From NCBI GenBank assembly GCA_963726715.1, contig CAVSDF010000007.1, positions 286,040 to 350,039 on the forward strand: a stretch of 64,000 bases of DNA, written 5' to 3'. Below, piece by piece: positions 8,182 through 16,388 of the stretch. A program made the translations under genes and the position numbers. The notes beneath the pieces were generated by a model. It was not told where the DNA came from, did no database searches, and saw nothing but the letters and a program-made list of their open reading frames with translations. Numbering within the stretch: position 1 is the stretch's first letter; the number at the start of each line of letters is the position of its first letter. The stretch comes from CAVSDF01 sp963726715 (GTDB lineage: Bacteria; Bacteroidota; Rhodothermia; Rhodothermales; BA12).

Positions 8182-9242
8182 TCAGTAGGCCTCCTTGTAG
8201 CGCCGGATGACGGCGTTGGCGACGAGGTTGAGCACGAGCGTGAGGACGAAGAGCGCGAGGCCGACGGCGAAGAGGCTCTGGAACTCGACGGTCCCCTGCG
8301 CCGCATCGCCCTGCGTGACCTGCGCGATGTAGGCCGTCATCGTCTGCACCGAGTCGAGCGGGTTGAGCGTCAGGCGCGGCTGCGCCCCGGCGGCGATCAC
8401 CACGATCATCGTCTCGCCGATGGCCCGCGAGATGGCGAGGATGAACGAGGCCACGATGCCCGAGAGCGCCCCCGGCACGAGAATCCGCGTCACCACCTCG
8501 ATCTTCGTCGCCCCGAGCGCATAGCCGCCTTCCGAGAGCATCCGCGGCACCGCCCGCAGCGCATCCTCCGAGAGCGACGCGACGAGCGGAATGATCATGA
8601 CGCCGACGACAAGGCCCGCGCTGAGGGCGTTGTAGACCTGCAATGCGGGGATGATCGTCTTGAGGAGCGGCGTCACGAACGTGAGCGCGAAGAAGCCGTA
8701 GACGATGGTCGGAACGCCCGCGAGAAGCTCCAATCCCGGTTTGAGCCACCGCCGACGCGCTCGCTCGCGTACTGCGAGACGTAGATGGCGGCGGCGAGGC
8801 CGAGCGGGAGCGCCACGACGGCGGCGATGGCGGTGATGAGGAACGTGCCCGAGAGGAGGGGCCAGATGCCCCAGTTCTCGCCGTCGATCTGCCCCGTCCA
8901 CTGCGTGCCGGTGAGGAAGTCGACGATGGAGACGTGGCGGAAGAAGCCGAGCGACTCGTAGACGAGGATCCCGGCAATCGACAGCGTCGTCGCCACCGTC
9001 AGCAGGGCGCACGCGCCGAGCGCGTAGGCGACCGCCCGCTCCGATGCGCTGTTCGAGCGGTTGCCGACGAGCGAGCGCGCCGGGCTGCGCGAGAGCACGC
9101 CGCCGCCAAACGCCAGCCCGACCGGCATCGCCGACTCACCGCCGGTGTCGTCGTCGGCCCGCGCTGTGTTCGCTGCGTCGCCAGGAGGCGTGCTGCCGGA
9201 CACATCACCGGGCGGGAGGTCGTCGTCGAGGCGGTCGGTCAT
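8182..9242 (-). CDS. pstC: Phosphate ABC transporter permease PstC (one frame break)
   Basis: The membrane partner of PstA. The N-terminal part (ATG at 9242) has an acidic leader, a first membrane segment (AVAYALGACALLTVATT), VSIVDFLTGTQW and ALPLGLAAAIYVSQYASERV. The C-terminal part resumes one frame over with WLKPGLELLAGVPTIVYGF and runs to the end with the EAA-type loop ALGATKIEVV. The break is at about 8738-8748, just before the LKPxLELLAG motif. Restoring a single base joins the two halves without loss of residues (the locus length is 3n+2). The start overlaps the pstS stop (ATGA). A sequence error is the simplest explanation. Confidence 0.9.
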
Positions 9243-10294
9243 CGCGCGGCGCGGGTCGTGTCGGCGGGGGAGGCGGCGCCCGCGGAGGCGGCGCGGAGCA
9301 CGTCGGCGATCTTGACGCCGACGGTCGAGCCGTGGAAGGCCGTGCCGGTCGTGACGCGCGCGAGGCGGTCGAGGGCGAGCGCGTAGGTCTCCGCCGAGAG
9401 CGGCACGTAGCCGACCTCGGGCGCGATCTCGTGGGCGTTCGTGAGGTAGTAGCGGAGGAAGGCGGAGATCGCCGGGTCGCGCGCACGGTCGGCGCGGACG
9501 TAGACGAACTCGGGCCGCGCGAGCGGCTGGTACCGCCCCGTCTCGACCGTCTCGAACGACGGCGCGACGCACCCGGCGCCCTTTCCGGCGTCGATGCCGA
9601 CGGCTTTGATCGCGCCGCGGTTCTCTTCGAGGTACGCGAGGCCGAAGAAGGCGAGCGCGCCCACGTCGCCCGCGACGCCCTGCACGAGCACATTGTCGTC
9701 CTCGCTCGCGGTGAAGTCCGCCCGGCTCTTGCCCTCCTCGCCGACGATGGCGGCGGTGAAGTAGTCGTAGGTGCCGCTGTCGGTGCCCGCGCCGTAGAGG
9801 CGGAGCGGACGGTCGGGGAAGCCGTCGCGCACCTCGGCCCACGACTGGAGCGTACTGCCGGGCTCCCAGATCGCCTTCAACTCCGCCGTCGTCAGGCAGT
9901 CGACCCACGTCGCGCCCGGGTTGACGGCGACGACGAGGCCGTCGTACGACACGGGAAGCTCGACGAAGTCATAGCCCGCCGCGCGCAGCTTCTCGGCCTC
10001 GATGTCCTTGATCGGCCGCGAAGCGTTCGAGATGTCGGTCTCGCCACGCGCGAACTTGGCAAACCCGCCGCCCGTCCCGCTGATGCCGACCGCGATGCGG
10101 ATGCCGTCGGTCTCGCGCATGAACCGCTCGGCGGCGCGGGCAGTGAGCGGGAAGACCGTCGAGGACCCATCGGCCTTGATCAGCCCCTCGATGTCGCCGC
10201 GCCCGTGGCACCCGGCGCCGCCGACGAGCGCGGCCGCGGCGAGGGCCGCCGAGGCGAGGCGCGCGGATGCGCGAGCGCGGAGCCGAGGGCGCAT
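9239..10294 (-). CDS. pstS: Phosphate-binding lipoprotein PstS
   Basis: A 351-residue periplasmic phosphate receptor. A signal peptide with a C-terminal Cys (LVGGAGC, about residues 23-29) suggests a lipid anchor. Phosphate-site motifs typical of PstS are visible: KADGSSTVFPLT, VGISGTGGGFAKFARGETDI, SRPI, and GAGTDSGTYDYF. The ATG at 10294 fits the signal peptide. The reading frame is open upstream into dnaB, giving an apparent DnaB-PstS fusion, but this arises from a frame break in the dnaB tail and is not a real fusion. It is the first gene of the pst operon. No clear Pho box could be identified upstream by eye. Confidence 0.93.
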   Translation of the reverse strand: MRPRLRARASARLASAALAAAALVGGAGCHGRGDIEGLIKADGSSTVFPLTARAAERFMRETDGIRIAVGISGTGGGFAKFARGETDISNASRPIKDIEAEKLRAAGYDFVELPVSYDGLVVAVNPGATWVDCLTTAELKAIWEPGSTLQSWAEVRDGFPDRPLRLYGAGTDSGTYDYFTAAIVGEEGKSRADFTASEDDNVLVQGVAGDVGALAFFGLAYLEENRGAIKAVGIDAGKGAGCVAPSFETVETGRYQPLARPEFVYVRADRARDPAISAFLRYYLTNAHEIAPEVGYVPLSAETYALALDRLARVTTGTAFHGSTVGVKIADVLRAASAGAASPADTTRAAR

Positions 10295-10443
10295 CGGGAG
10301 ACGTGGGCGGAGAAGTAAGGACGGCAAGCCTCGAAACTTACGCCTCGCCGCCGCCGGGTCTCGGTCGCGTCGGGGAAAACACGTCGCGCGCACCATTACC
10401 AAAGCGTTAAGGCCGGACGCACCCGCCGGCCCGCCGCACGGCA

Positions 10444-12067
10444 TCAGAAGGCATCGCTGCCGCCTCCGGGCGGACCGGGCAGGTAGCCGCCGGGCGGTCC
10501 GAACCCATCGCCGCCACTGCCGCCCGGCTGATCCTCCGCCCTCGTACCCGCCGCCATCGTAGCCGCCCCCTCCGCCGTCGTCGTAGTACGAGGCCGAGAG
10601 GTTGTCGAAGCGGGCGTACTGGTTGATGAACGCCACCTCGACGCTCCCGAGCGGCCCGTTGCGCTGCTTCCCGAGGATCACCTCGGCGATGCCGAGCGTC
10701 GAGTTGCCCCGGTCGTCGGTCGTGATGCCGTACTTCTCCGCGCGGTATAGAAACGCGACAAGATCTGCATCTTGTTCAATTGATCCACTTTCGCGAAGAT
10801 CTGAAAGTTGCGGGCGCTTGTCACCGCCGCGGGTTTCGACGGCGCGCGAGAGCTGCGAAAGCGCGATGACCGGCACGTCGAGTTCCTTGGCGAGGGCCTT
10901 GAGCGAGCGCGAGATCTGCGCGATCTCCTGCTCACGGTTTGCATTTTTTCCGCCCGCCGAGCCGTGCATCAGCTGCAGGTAGTCGACGATGATGAGGCCG
11001 ATGTCGTACTCGGCCTTGAGGCGGCGGCACTTGGCGCGCAGTTCCAGAATCGACAGCCCCGGCGTGTCGTCGATGAAGATCGGCGCTGCCGAGAGGCGCC
11101 CGGCGGCCCGCGCGATGGCGGCCCAGTCCTGGTCGGTCATCCGCCCCGTTCGCGCCGCCTGCGCATCGACGCGCGCCTCGCTCGTGAGCAGGCGCTGCGC
11201 CAGCTGATCGGCGGACATTTCGAGCGAGAAGTACGCCACACCCGCTGCGTTGGTCGCGCTCAGTGCAGCGTTTCGTGCAACTGCTAAACTGAATGCGGTC
11301 TTGCCCATGGAGGGCCTTGCTGCCACGATGATCAGATCGGACTTCTGCCAGCCGCCGGTGAGGGCGTCGAGGCGAGTCAGCCCGCTCGTGACGCCGGTGA
11401 TGCCGCCCTCGTTGCCATGAATCGAGTCGAGGCGTTCGAGGGTCTTCTTGATGACGTCCTTCATCGAGAGCGCGGCGCGGCGCATCTGGCCGTCCGAGAT
11501 CTGGAAGATGTCGCGCTCGGCCTCGTCGAGCAGCTCGAAGGCGTCGGAGGCGGGGTCGTAGGCCTTGCCGACGAGCAGCGTGGCCGTCTCGATGAGCCGC
11601 CGGAGCAGGCCCTTCTGCGCCACGATGCGCGCGTGGTGCTCGACGTTCGCCGCGCTCGCCACGCGCCCCGTCAGTTCGGTGATGTAGTAGGCGCCGCCGA
11701 CCGCTTCGAGGGTGCCGTTGCGCCGGAGCTCGTGGGTGAGCGTGACGAGGTCGACCGGTTCGGAGCGCGCATACAGGCCCCGCATCGCGGCGTAGATCTG
11801 CTGATGCGCGGCGCCGTAGAAGACCTCCTCGGGCAGGATCTCGATGACCTTCGAGATGGCGTTGGGGTCGATCATCATCGCGCCGAGCACCGACGTTTCG
11901 GCGTCCGGCGCCTGCGGCGGCATCCGGCCGGCGGTCTCGTGGACGCGCTGCACGGCGGCCTCGCGCCCGCGCCGCCCGCCGCGCATGATCTTGTCGAGCG
12001 GGTACGGGCCGCCCGCGTCCGGGTCGATCCGGAGCGGCTGGCGCATGTCGTCGGCGTCGTCGGCCAT
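10444..12067 (-). CDS. dnaB: Replicative DNA helicase DnaB (frame break in Gly-rich tail)
   Basis: A hexameric 5'-3' replicative helicase of about 540 residues. The N-terminal collar domain (PQAPDAETSVLGAMMID) is followed by the RecA-like motor. Walker A is ARPSMGKTA, H2 is YFSLEMS, Walker B is LIIVDYLQLM, H3 is VPVIALSQLSRAVE, and H4 is LRESGSIEQDADLV. After the motor comes a Gly-rich tail (DDGGGGGYDGGGYEGGG). There the frame changes at about 10530-10545, and the likely end EDQPGGSGGDGFG...SDAF stops at 10444. Unrepaired, the frame runs on into pstS. Two motor motifs are written in AT-ending codons unlike the rest of the gene (see findings). Confidence 0.95.
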
Positions 12068-12432
12068 CGGCGGCGGTTTCGTCTCGGATCGGGTGGGAAC
12101 GGCGGTGCCCGGTCGGCGCGCGCGGTGCGGCGTCTCGGGCGATCAATCTACGCGGCCCGGTCTGGCCCGGTCGTCCCGAAGCCTGCGAAATCCGGCCGGG
12201 TGACGCGCGAATGGCGCACGTCTCGGCTCCTCTCAAACCGCACCCATCCTCCGGAAGGAGACGTGCTTGCACGTCCCGGTCGCACCCGTGCTCTCCGGCC
12301 CGTCGGCATCCCCCGGCCCACGGCGCCAGCAGATCGCCGATTCTGTACGATGCGGCGCGAGACGGCGGCGGCGGGGCAGGGCGCGGGACGTGCGAGCACG
12401 TCCCCTACGGCGGTTTTGCCCCCGCGCAAGGG
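12068..12432. other. Gene-free stretch upstream of dnaB with hairpin repeats
   Basis: 365 bases between the dnaB start and the glycosylase stop. It holds two related palindromes: gacgtgcttgcacgtc near 12259-12274, and ggacgtgcgagcacgtcc followed by cctacgg near 12387-12411. The dnaB promoter must lie here, but no box is convincing. No open frame in this stretch looks like a gene. Confidence 0.6.
12385..12412. repeat. Dispersed hairpin repeat (ACGTGC-GCACGT + CCTACGG)
   Basis: A perfect palindrome gacgtgcgagcacgtc with the tail cccctacgg. A diverged copy lies at 29684-29709 (ggacgttcaagtacgtcgcc plus tacgg), and a tail-less copy near 12259-12274. The gtagggg/cccctac ends are shared with the hairpins at 59403 and 60690. 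It is intergenic and non-coding. Confidence 0.6.
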
Positions 12433-13539
12433 TTACCTGCCGCCGAGTTCGTCGTAGCGGGCGCGCATCATCTGCACGTCCTCCCACGTCGGGCGTTTCC
12501 ACTGCTCGTTGCGCAGCAGGGCCGCCGGGTGGTAGGTCACGAACAGCGGGATGCCGTCGTACGAGTGCTCTTTGTCGCGGAGGGCGCCGAGCGACGATTT
12601 GCGCCCGAGGAACGAGTTGCCCGCCGTCTTGCCGACGCAGAGGATCACCTTGGGCCGCACGAGGACGATCTGCTTGAGCAGGATCGGCATGTGCCCGGCG
12701 ATCTCATCCGGCTCGGGGTCGCGGTTGCCGGGCGGGCGCGATTTGAGGATGTTGGTGATGTAAACCCGGTCGCGGTCGAGGCCGACGGCCGACAGGATCT
12801 TGGTCAGCAGCTGCCCCGCGCGCCCGACGAACGGCTCGCCGGTGCGGTCCTCGTCGGCGCCTGGCGCCTCGCCGATGATCATCAGGTCGGCGTCGTCCGG
12901 CCCGCTTCCGAAGACCGGCTTGATGCGCTGCGTGTCGAGCGGGATGAAGACGGTGCGGGAGACGATGGCGAGCAGCTCGTCGAGCGACTCGGCGTCCTTG
13001 ACGGGCGAGTCGTCGGGGATGCGCGCCTCGATGCGGTCGTAGGGCGAGGCGGACGGGTCGTCGGCGGGGGGCACCGGGGTGCCGAAGAGGTCGGTCGGGG
13101 GCATGTCGTCGTCGGTGTCGTCCGCGTCATCGCCGAACGGATCGAAGGCGAGCGGGTCGAGGTCGTCGGGTTCGTACGCATCGCCCCGCCGCACGCTCCG
13201 CCGCGCGGGTGGCACGGTCGTGGTTGTTGCGCGGTCGTCGCCGGATGCGTGTTCTGGCGCTGCGGAAGGCGCCGCGTTCGAGGACGTCCCCCCCGTCACG
13301 GGCGCGGGCGCGTCGGCGATGTGCGGCGATGCGTCGGCCGTTCCCGCATCAGCCATCGTCCTCTCGGTCTCGTGGTCCATCCACACGTCGCTCTCTTCCT
13401 CCCCCGGCGCGTCGAACGCGTGGGTCGGCAGCGGGCGCGGGGCGGTGTCGACGTGCGGTACGAGGCGACCCCCGAGGCGGCGCTCGAACGTGAGGGCCTC
13501 GCGGAGCGCCGCCAGCGGATCGGCATCGGACTCCGGCAT
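12433..13539 (-). CDS. Uracil-DNA glycosylase, family-4-like, without Fe-S cysteines
   Basis: A 368-residue protein. The last ~195 residues are the glycosylase: motif A GEAPGADEDRTGEPFVGRAG (about residues 221-240), RPPGNRDPEPDE, and motif B YHPAALLRN (about 334-342). This removes uracil from DNA to start base-excision repair. All four cysteines that normally hold the 4Fe-4S cluster of family 4 are absent. The usual K-C-RPP is K-S-RPP, and no CxxC precedes VFGSGP. The first ~170 residues are acidic, Pro/Ala/Thr-rich and probably disordered, which is unusual for the family. The start overlaps the speE stop (ATGA). Confidence 0.88.
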   Translation of the reverse strand: MPESDADPLAALREALTFERRLGGRLVPHVDTAPRPLPTHAFDAPGEEESDVWMDHETERTMADAGTADASPHIADAPAPVTGGTSSNAAPSAAPEHASGDDRATTTTVPPARRSVRRGDAYEPDDLDPLAFDPFGDDADDTDDDMPPTDLFGTPVPPADDPSASPYDRIEARIPDDSPVKDAESLDELLAIVSRTVFIPLDTQRIKPVFGSGPDDADLMIIGEAPGADEDRTGEPFVGRAGQLLTKILSAVGLDRDRVYITNILKSRPPGNRDPEPDEIAGHMPILLKQIVLVRPKVILCVGKTAGNSFLGRKSSLGALRDKEHSYDGIPLFVTYHPAALLRNEQWKRPTWEDVQMMRARYDELGGR

Positions 13540-14414
13540 CAGAACAGCCGCTGCACGAACGTCGGGAGCGCGAAGGCGCCCGCGTGGAGGTCGGCATTGT
13601 AGTAGCGCAACTCGCTTATGAACGGCGCAAGGCGGGCGCGCGCGGCGTCGCGGTCGAAGTCGGCGCTCGGGTGCGGTCCTTTCGACGCCATCGCGAACGA
13701 CCACGTGCCCATCGGGTACGTCGGGATGTGCGCGAGGTAGAAGGCGACATGCGCGAAGAGGCCGCCGAGCAGGCCGTGGGCGCTCGAAATCTGCCGCTGG
13801 AAGGCGGCGTCGAACGGCGACTCGGTCTGCGAGACGAGAATCCCGCCCTCGCCCAAGAGGCGCACGCAGTCGGTGTAGAAGTCCTTGCCGAACAATCCCT
13901 CGGCAAACCCCACCGGGTCGGTGGAATCCACGAGCACCACGTCGTAGTGGCCCTCGGGGGCGTTTTTTGCAAAGGCGAGGCCGTCCTCGATGCGCACCGT
14001 CAGGCGCGGGTCGTCGAGCGCGCTCGCGACGGTCGGGAAGAAGCGGCGGCTCGCCTCGACGACGAGGCCGTCGATCTCGACCATGTCCACCTGCTCCACC
14101 GATGCGTGGCGCAGCACCTCGCGCGCCGTTCCGCCGTCGCCGCCGCCGATGATGAGCACGCGCTTGGGGTTCGGGTGGAGGCAGAGCGCCGGGTGCGTGA
14201 TCATCTCGTGGTAGACGAACTCGTCGCGCTCGGTGAGCATCACGAGGCCGTCGAGGAGCATCAGGCGCCCGAACGTGTCGGTCTCGACGACCATCAGGTG
14301 CTGGTACTCGGAGCGCTCGGAGAAGAGCAGATCGGCGACGCCGAAGGTGAGGCCGGTGCGGCCGTCCCAGAACTCGGTGAACTGGTGCTGGAAGGTCTTG
14401 GCGTCGGCGGACAT
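13539..14414 (-). CDS. speE: Polyamine aminopropyltransferase (spermidine synthase)
   Basis: A 291-residue cytoplasmic enzyme that transfers an aminopropyl group from decarboxylated S-adenosylmethionine to putrescine or a related amine. The family pattern is complete: LTFGVADLLFSERSEYQHL near the N-terminus, then YHEMITHPALCLHPNP, the nucleotide-binding GGGDGGTAREVLRH, and the catalytic region VLVDSTDPVG. The ATG at 14414 (MSADAKTFQHQFTEFW) was chosen over upstream starts, which have no family similarity. It lies downstream of speD, which makes its co-substrate, and its stop overlaps the glycosylase start. Confidence 0.95.
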   Translation of the reverse strand: MSADAKTFQHQFTEFWDGRTGLTFGVADLLFSERSEYQHLMVVETDTFGRLMLLDGLVMLTERDEFVYHEMITHPALCLHPNPKRVLIIGGGDGGTAREVLRHASVEQVDMVEIDGLVVEASRRFFPTVASALDDPRLTVRIEDGLAFAKNAPEGHYDVVLVDSTDPVGFAEGLFGKDFYTDCVRLLGEGGILVSQTESPFDAAFQRQISSAHGLLGGLFAHVAFYLAHIPTYPMGTWSFAMASKGPHPSADFDRDAARARLAPFISELRYYNADLHAGAFALPTFVQRLF

Positions 14415-14519
14415 GGCGCGGGGGATGGAGGAAACGCAGATCGGAGGGCGCGCAAAACGCAGGCGCGCCGCCGAAAGGTTCGCGCACCGTCCCGCCGCAT
14501 CGGATGCCCGAAACGCACG

Positions 14520-14554
14520 CGAGGCCGCCCCGCGCAGGTGGCGGAGCGGCCTCG
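14520..14554 (-). terminator. Hairpin between speD and speE
   Basis: A perfect 9-bp stem (cgaggccgc at 14520-14528, gcggcctcg at 14546-14554) with a 17-base loop lies in the 236-base speD-speE gap. It may stop or attenuate transcription after speD. It has no T-run. Confidence 0.45.
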
Positions 14555-14650
14555 AAGGGATGTCGGAGCGGTCGCGCATCGCAGCCCGGCGTCGCTCGGC
14601 GGCTGCGGAGGCGGGCTCCTTCCGTGTGTCTGGAAAGACGTGGGGCGGCG

Positions 14651-15064
14651 TCAGCCGACGAGGACGGCGTCGTGCGCCATCTCCATCTCCTCGGCGGGTT
14701 TGTGGGTCACGGGGCCGTCGAAGAGGCCGCGCTTCATCTCCATCGACGAGACCTTCTTGGAGTCGAACGACTCTTCGAGGTGCTTCTGGATGACCCACGG
14801 GTTGATCGTCTCCCCACAGGTGAAGACGTCCACAGCGGCGTACCCGTATTCGGGCCACGTGTGGATGGTGACGTGGCTCTCGGCGATCACGACGACACCG
14901 GAGACGCCGTGGGGCGAAAAGGCGTGGAACGTGTCGGTGACGATGGTGGCGCCGCTACGGCGTGTGCCCTCCATCATGGCGTCGCGGATGGCGACGACGT
15001 CGTTGAGAACCTCCTTGTCGCAGTCGTAGAACTCGACGAGAATCTGGCGTCCGAGTGCTTGCAT
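14651..15064 (-). CDS. speD: S-adenosylmethionine decarboxylase proenzyme
   Basis: A 137-residue bacterial-type AdoMet decarboxylase. It cleaves itself at Glu-Ser in IAESHVTIHTWPEYGY to make the pyruvoyl cofactor on the new alpha chain. DVFTCGETINPW supplies the conserved Cys. Decarboxylated AdoMet feeds SpeE. The ATG at 15064 is fixed by a perfect Shine-Dalgarno sequence, aaggaggt, five bases upstream. This is rare in this window, where most starts have none, so speD may be strongly or differently translated. A 63-base two-tier stem structure lies about 106 bases upstream (15170-15232). Confidence 0.96.
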   Translation of the reverse strand: MQALGRQILVEFYDCDKEVLNDVVAIRDAMMEGTRRSGATIVTDTFHAFSPHGVSGVVVIAESHVTIHTWPEYGYAAVDVFTCGETINPWVIQKHLEESFDSKKVSSMEMKRGLFDGPVTHKPAEEMEMAHDAVLVG

Positions 15065-15169
15065 CGGGTACCTCCTTGATTTGCACCCCCCGCGCTGCCA
15101 CGCGCGGAGAAACATTGTACAGGAATGAGGGCGCGCCATCTGGCATCGCCCCCCCATACAACCGCAGTC

Positions 15170-15232
15170 CCGTGAACAGTGAGGTGGGAGCCTCAAAGAG
15201 GAAAGCCGTATCGAGGCTCCCCGTGTTCACGG
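15170..15232 (-). promoter_or_regulatory. Two-tier stem structure upstream of speD
   Basis: The outer stem ccgtgaaca/tgttcacgg (9 bp) and inner stem gggagcctc/gaggctccc (9 bp) are separated by an asymmetric internal loop, with an 18-base terminal loop. Such a double stem is unlikely by chance. It could be a structured leader RNA of speD, an independent small RNA, or a non-autonomous repeat. I match it to no known riboswitch. The strand assignment is a guess based on speD. Confidence 0.4.
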
Positions 15233-15559
15233 CCGCTAGCGCTTCACAACCCCCCGTGCCACGCGAAGCGGCCGACAGGGCGATTGCGACTAGGCGTTGG
15301 TTCGCGCGGTCTGGAAAAGAACACGGATCGTTCCGGGTGGCACCGGTCGGTGTCCGACACACACTGCACGGTCGCCGAGGCGGCCGGACAGGACCGCATC
15401 CCACGGATTCCCTCCTCCAAAGTTTCCCTCTACAAGTGCCGAGGGGGTGAACCGAACGTGAAACGACGGATCCGGAAGCGCTGTCAGGCGCTGCGGGGGG
15501 GTGGGAGGAGTGTGGATGCCGTGGGTGCGCGGTGCTCACACAGGCTTCAACGAGTCGTC

Positions 15560-15591
15560 TTGCATCGCCGTGGCGCGGCGCCGTACGTTTG
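15560..15591 (+). promoter_or_regulatory. Bacteroidota-type promoter of the tRNA pair
   Basis: A ttg at 15560-15562 and a perfect TAnnTTTG box (tacgtttg) at 15584-15591, spaced 21 bases. The box ends 30 bases before tRNA-Lys. This matches the Bacteroidota sigma-A consensus (TTG ... TAnnTTTG). Confidence 0.6.
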
Positions 15592-15621
15592 CGCTCCCTC
15601 CCCGGCCAGGGGTCGGCCCTC

Positions 15622-15695
15622 GATCTCGTAGCTCAGTTGGTTAGAGCAGCTGACTTTTAATCAGCGGGTCGTAGGTTCGAGTCCTACCGGGATCA
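15622..15695 (+). tRNA. tRNA-Lys (anticodon TTT)
   Basis: A 74-base cloverleaf. The acceptor stem gatctcg/cgggatc (one G-T pair) is closed. The D-arm is agctcagttggttagagc, the anticodon stem-loop is ctgacttttaatcag with TTT, and the T-arm contains ggttcgagtcc. CCA is not encoded. tRNA-Leu follows 18 bases downstream and is probably in the same transcript. Confidence 0.96.
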
Positions 15696-15713
15696 CCTGT
15701 GAGAGAGACACCC

Positions 15714-15797
15714 GCCCGGGTGGTGAAATTGGTAGACACGCCATCTTGAGGGGGTGGTGCTCGCAAGGGCGTGCTGGTTCAAATCCAGTCCCGGGCA
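15714..15797 (+). tRNA. tRNA-Leu (anticodon GAG)
   Basis: An 84-base class II tRNA with a long variable arm (tgctcgcaagggcg). The acceptor stem is gcccggg/cccgggc, the anticodon stem is ccatc/ggtgg with loop ttGAGgg, and the T-arm contains ggttcaaatcc. CCA is not encoded. It is followed at once by a strong hairpin. Confidence 0.95.
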
Positions 15798-15800
15798 CAT

Positions 15801-15841
15801 GACGAAGCGCCTGCGTTCCCCCCGAACGCAGGCGCTTCGTC
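15801..15841. terminator. Perfect 18-bp hairpin after tRNA-Leu
   Basis: gacgaagcgcctgcgttc and its exact complement flank a loop of five C (15819-15823). It starts three bases after the tRNA and lies 62 bases before the convergent DUF305 gene, so it can serve both directions. No T-run. Confidence 0.75.
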
Positions 15842-15902
15842 CGTTCACGAGGGGCCACATCCGCCACGGCTCGCCGGTCCTGCGGCAGCTGCGGACCGCG
15901 CC

Positions 15903-16355
15903 TCAGCGCGCTTCGAGGTCGGCGATGAGGGCTTCCATCTCGCCGATCTCGCGGCGCTGGGCCTCGATGATGCGGTCGGCGAGGGCGCGCACGCGCGGGT
16001 CGGAGAGGTCGGCGCGCTCGCTCGTCAGGATGGCGATCGAGTGGTGCGGGATCATCGCCTTCATCCACGCCACGTCGCCGACGGTCTGCTGGCTCCGCGC
16101 GAGCCAGAGGCCGAGCGCGAAGACGACGACGGCGCCTGCCACGATGGCCATGTTGGCGCGGCGGTTCTCGTACATCGACCCCATGAAGGCGAGCATCACG
16201 ACCGCCATCGCCGCGCCCATGTAGAGCGCCATGTATGCCTTCGTACTGCTCCACCAGAGGTGGTCGGCCGCGTAGACGGTCGAATACATCAGCACGAACA
16301 TGACGAGCGTCGAGGCGCCGATCATGGCGAAAAACCGGGCGTATGAGGTCTTCAT
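15903..16355 (-). CDS. Membrane-bound DUF305 protein
   Basis: A 150-residue protein. Three N-terminal membrane segments (about residues 8-28, 40-60 and 68-88) are followed by a soluble DUF305 helix pair. The hallmark KAMIPHHSIAILTSERA is followed by DPRVRALADRIIEAQRREIGEM. DUF305 domains belong to the ferritin-like/four-helix class, and the His pair suggests metal binding. They often lie near copper or heavy-metal genes, though not here. The ATG at 16355 gives MKTSYARFFAMIG. It is downstream of the histidine kinase on the same strand. Confidence 0.85.
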   Translation of the reverse strand: MKTSYARFFAMIGASTLVMFVLMYSTVYAADHLWWSSTKAYMALYMGAAMAVVMLAFMGSMYENRRANMAIVAGAVVVFALGLWLARSQQTVGDVAWMKAMIPHHSIAILTSERADLSDPRVRALADRIIEAQRREIGEMEALIADLEAR

Positions 16356-16388
16356 CGAATGGACGGATGGATGGAGAGGCGGGCGGCG

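Larger units (their letters stand above)
15065..15621. other. Gene-free stretch between speD and tRNA-Lys
   Basis: 557 bases with no convincing coding frame. It contains the speD leader with the Shine-Dalgarno sequence, a possible -10 (tacaat, minus strand, near 15114-15119), the stem structure 15170-15232, and on the plus strand the tRNA promoter at 15560-15591. The remainder shows nothing I recognise. Confidence 0.6.

Noticed and set aside
10602..10982. Plus-strand frame opposite the dnaB motor, considered as an intein remnant
   Set aside because: Translation on either strand shows no intein blocks, and DnaB is continuous across both insertion sites. Only the codon usage is unusual.
9239..12067. 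A single 942-codon open frame joining DnaB and PstS
   Set aside because: The frame after the DnaB Gly-rich tail encodes no DnaB- or PstS-like sequence until the PstS signal peptide. A neighbouring frame gives a natural DnaB end at 10444. A cytoplasmic helicase fused to a lipoprotein signal makes no sense.
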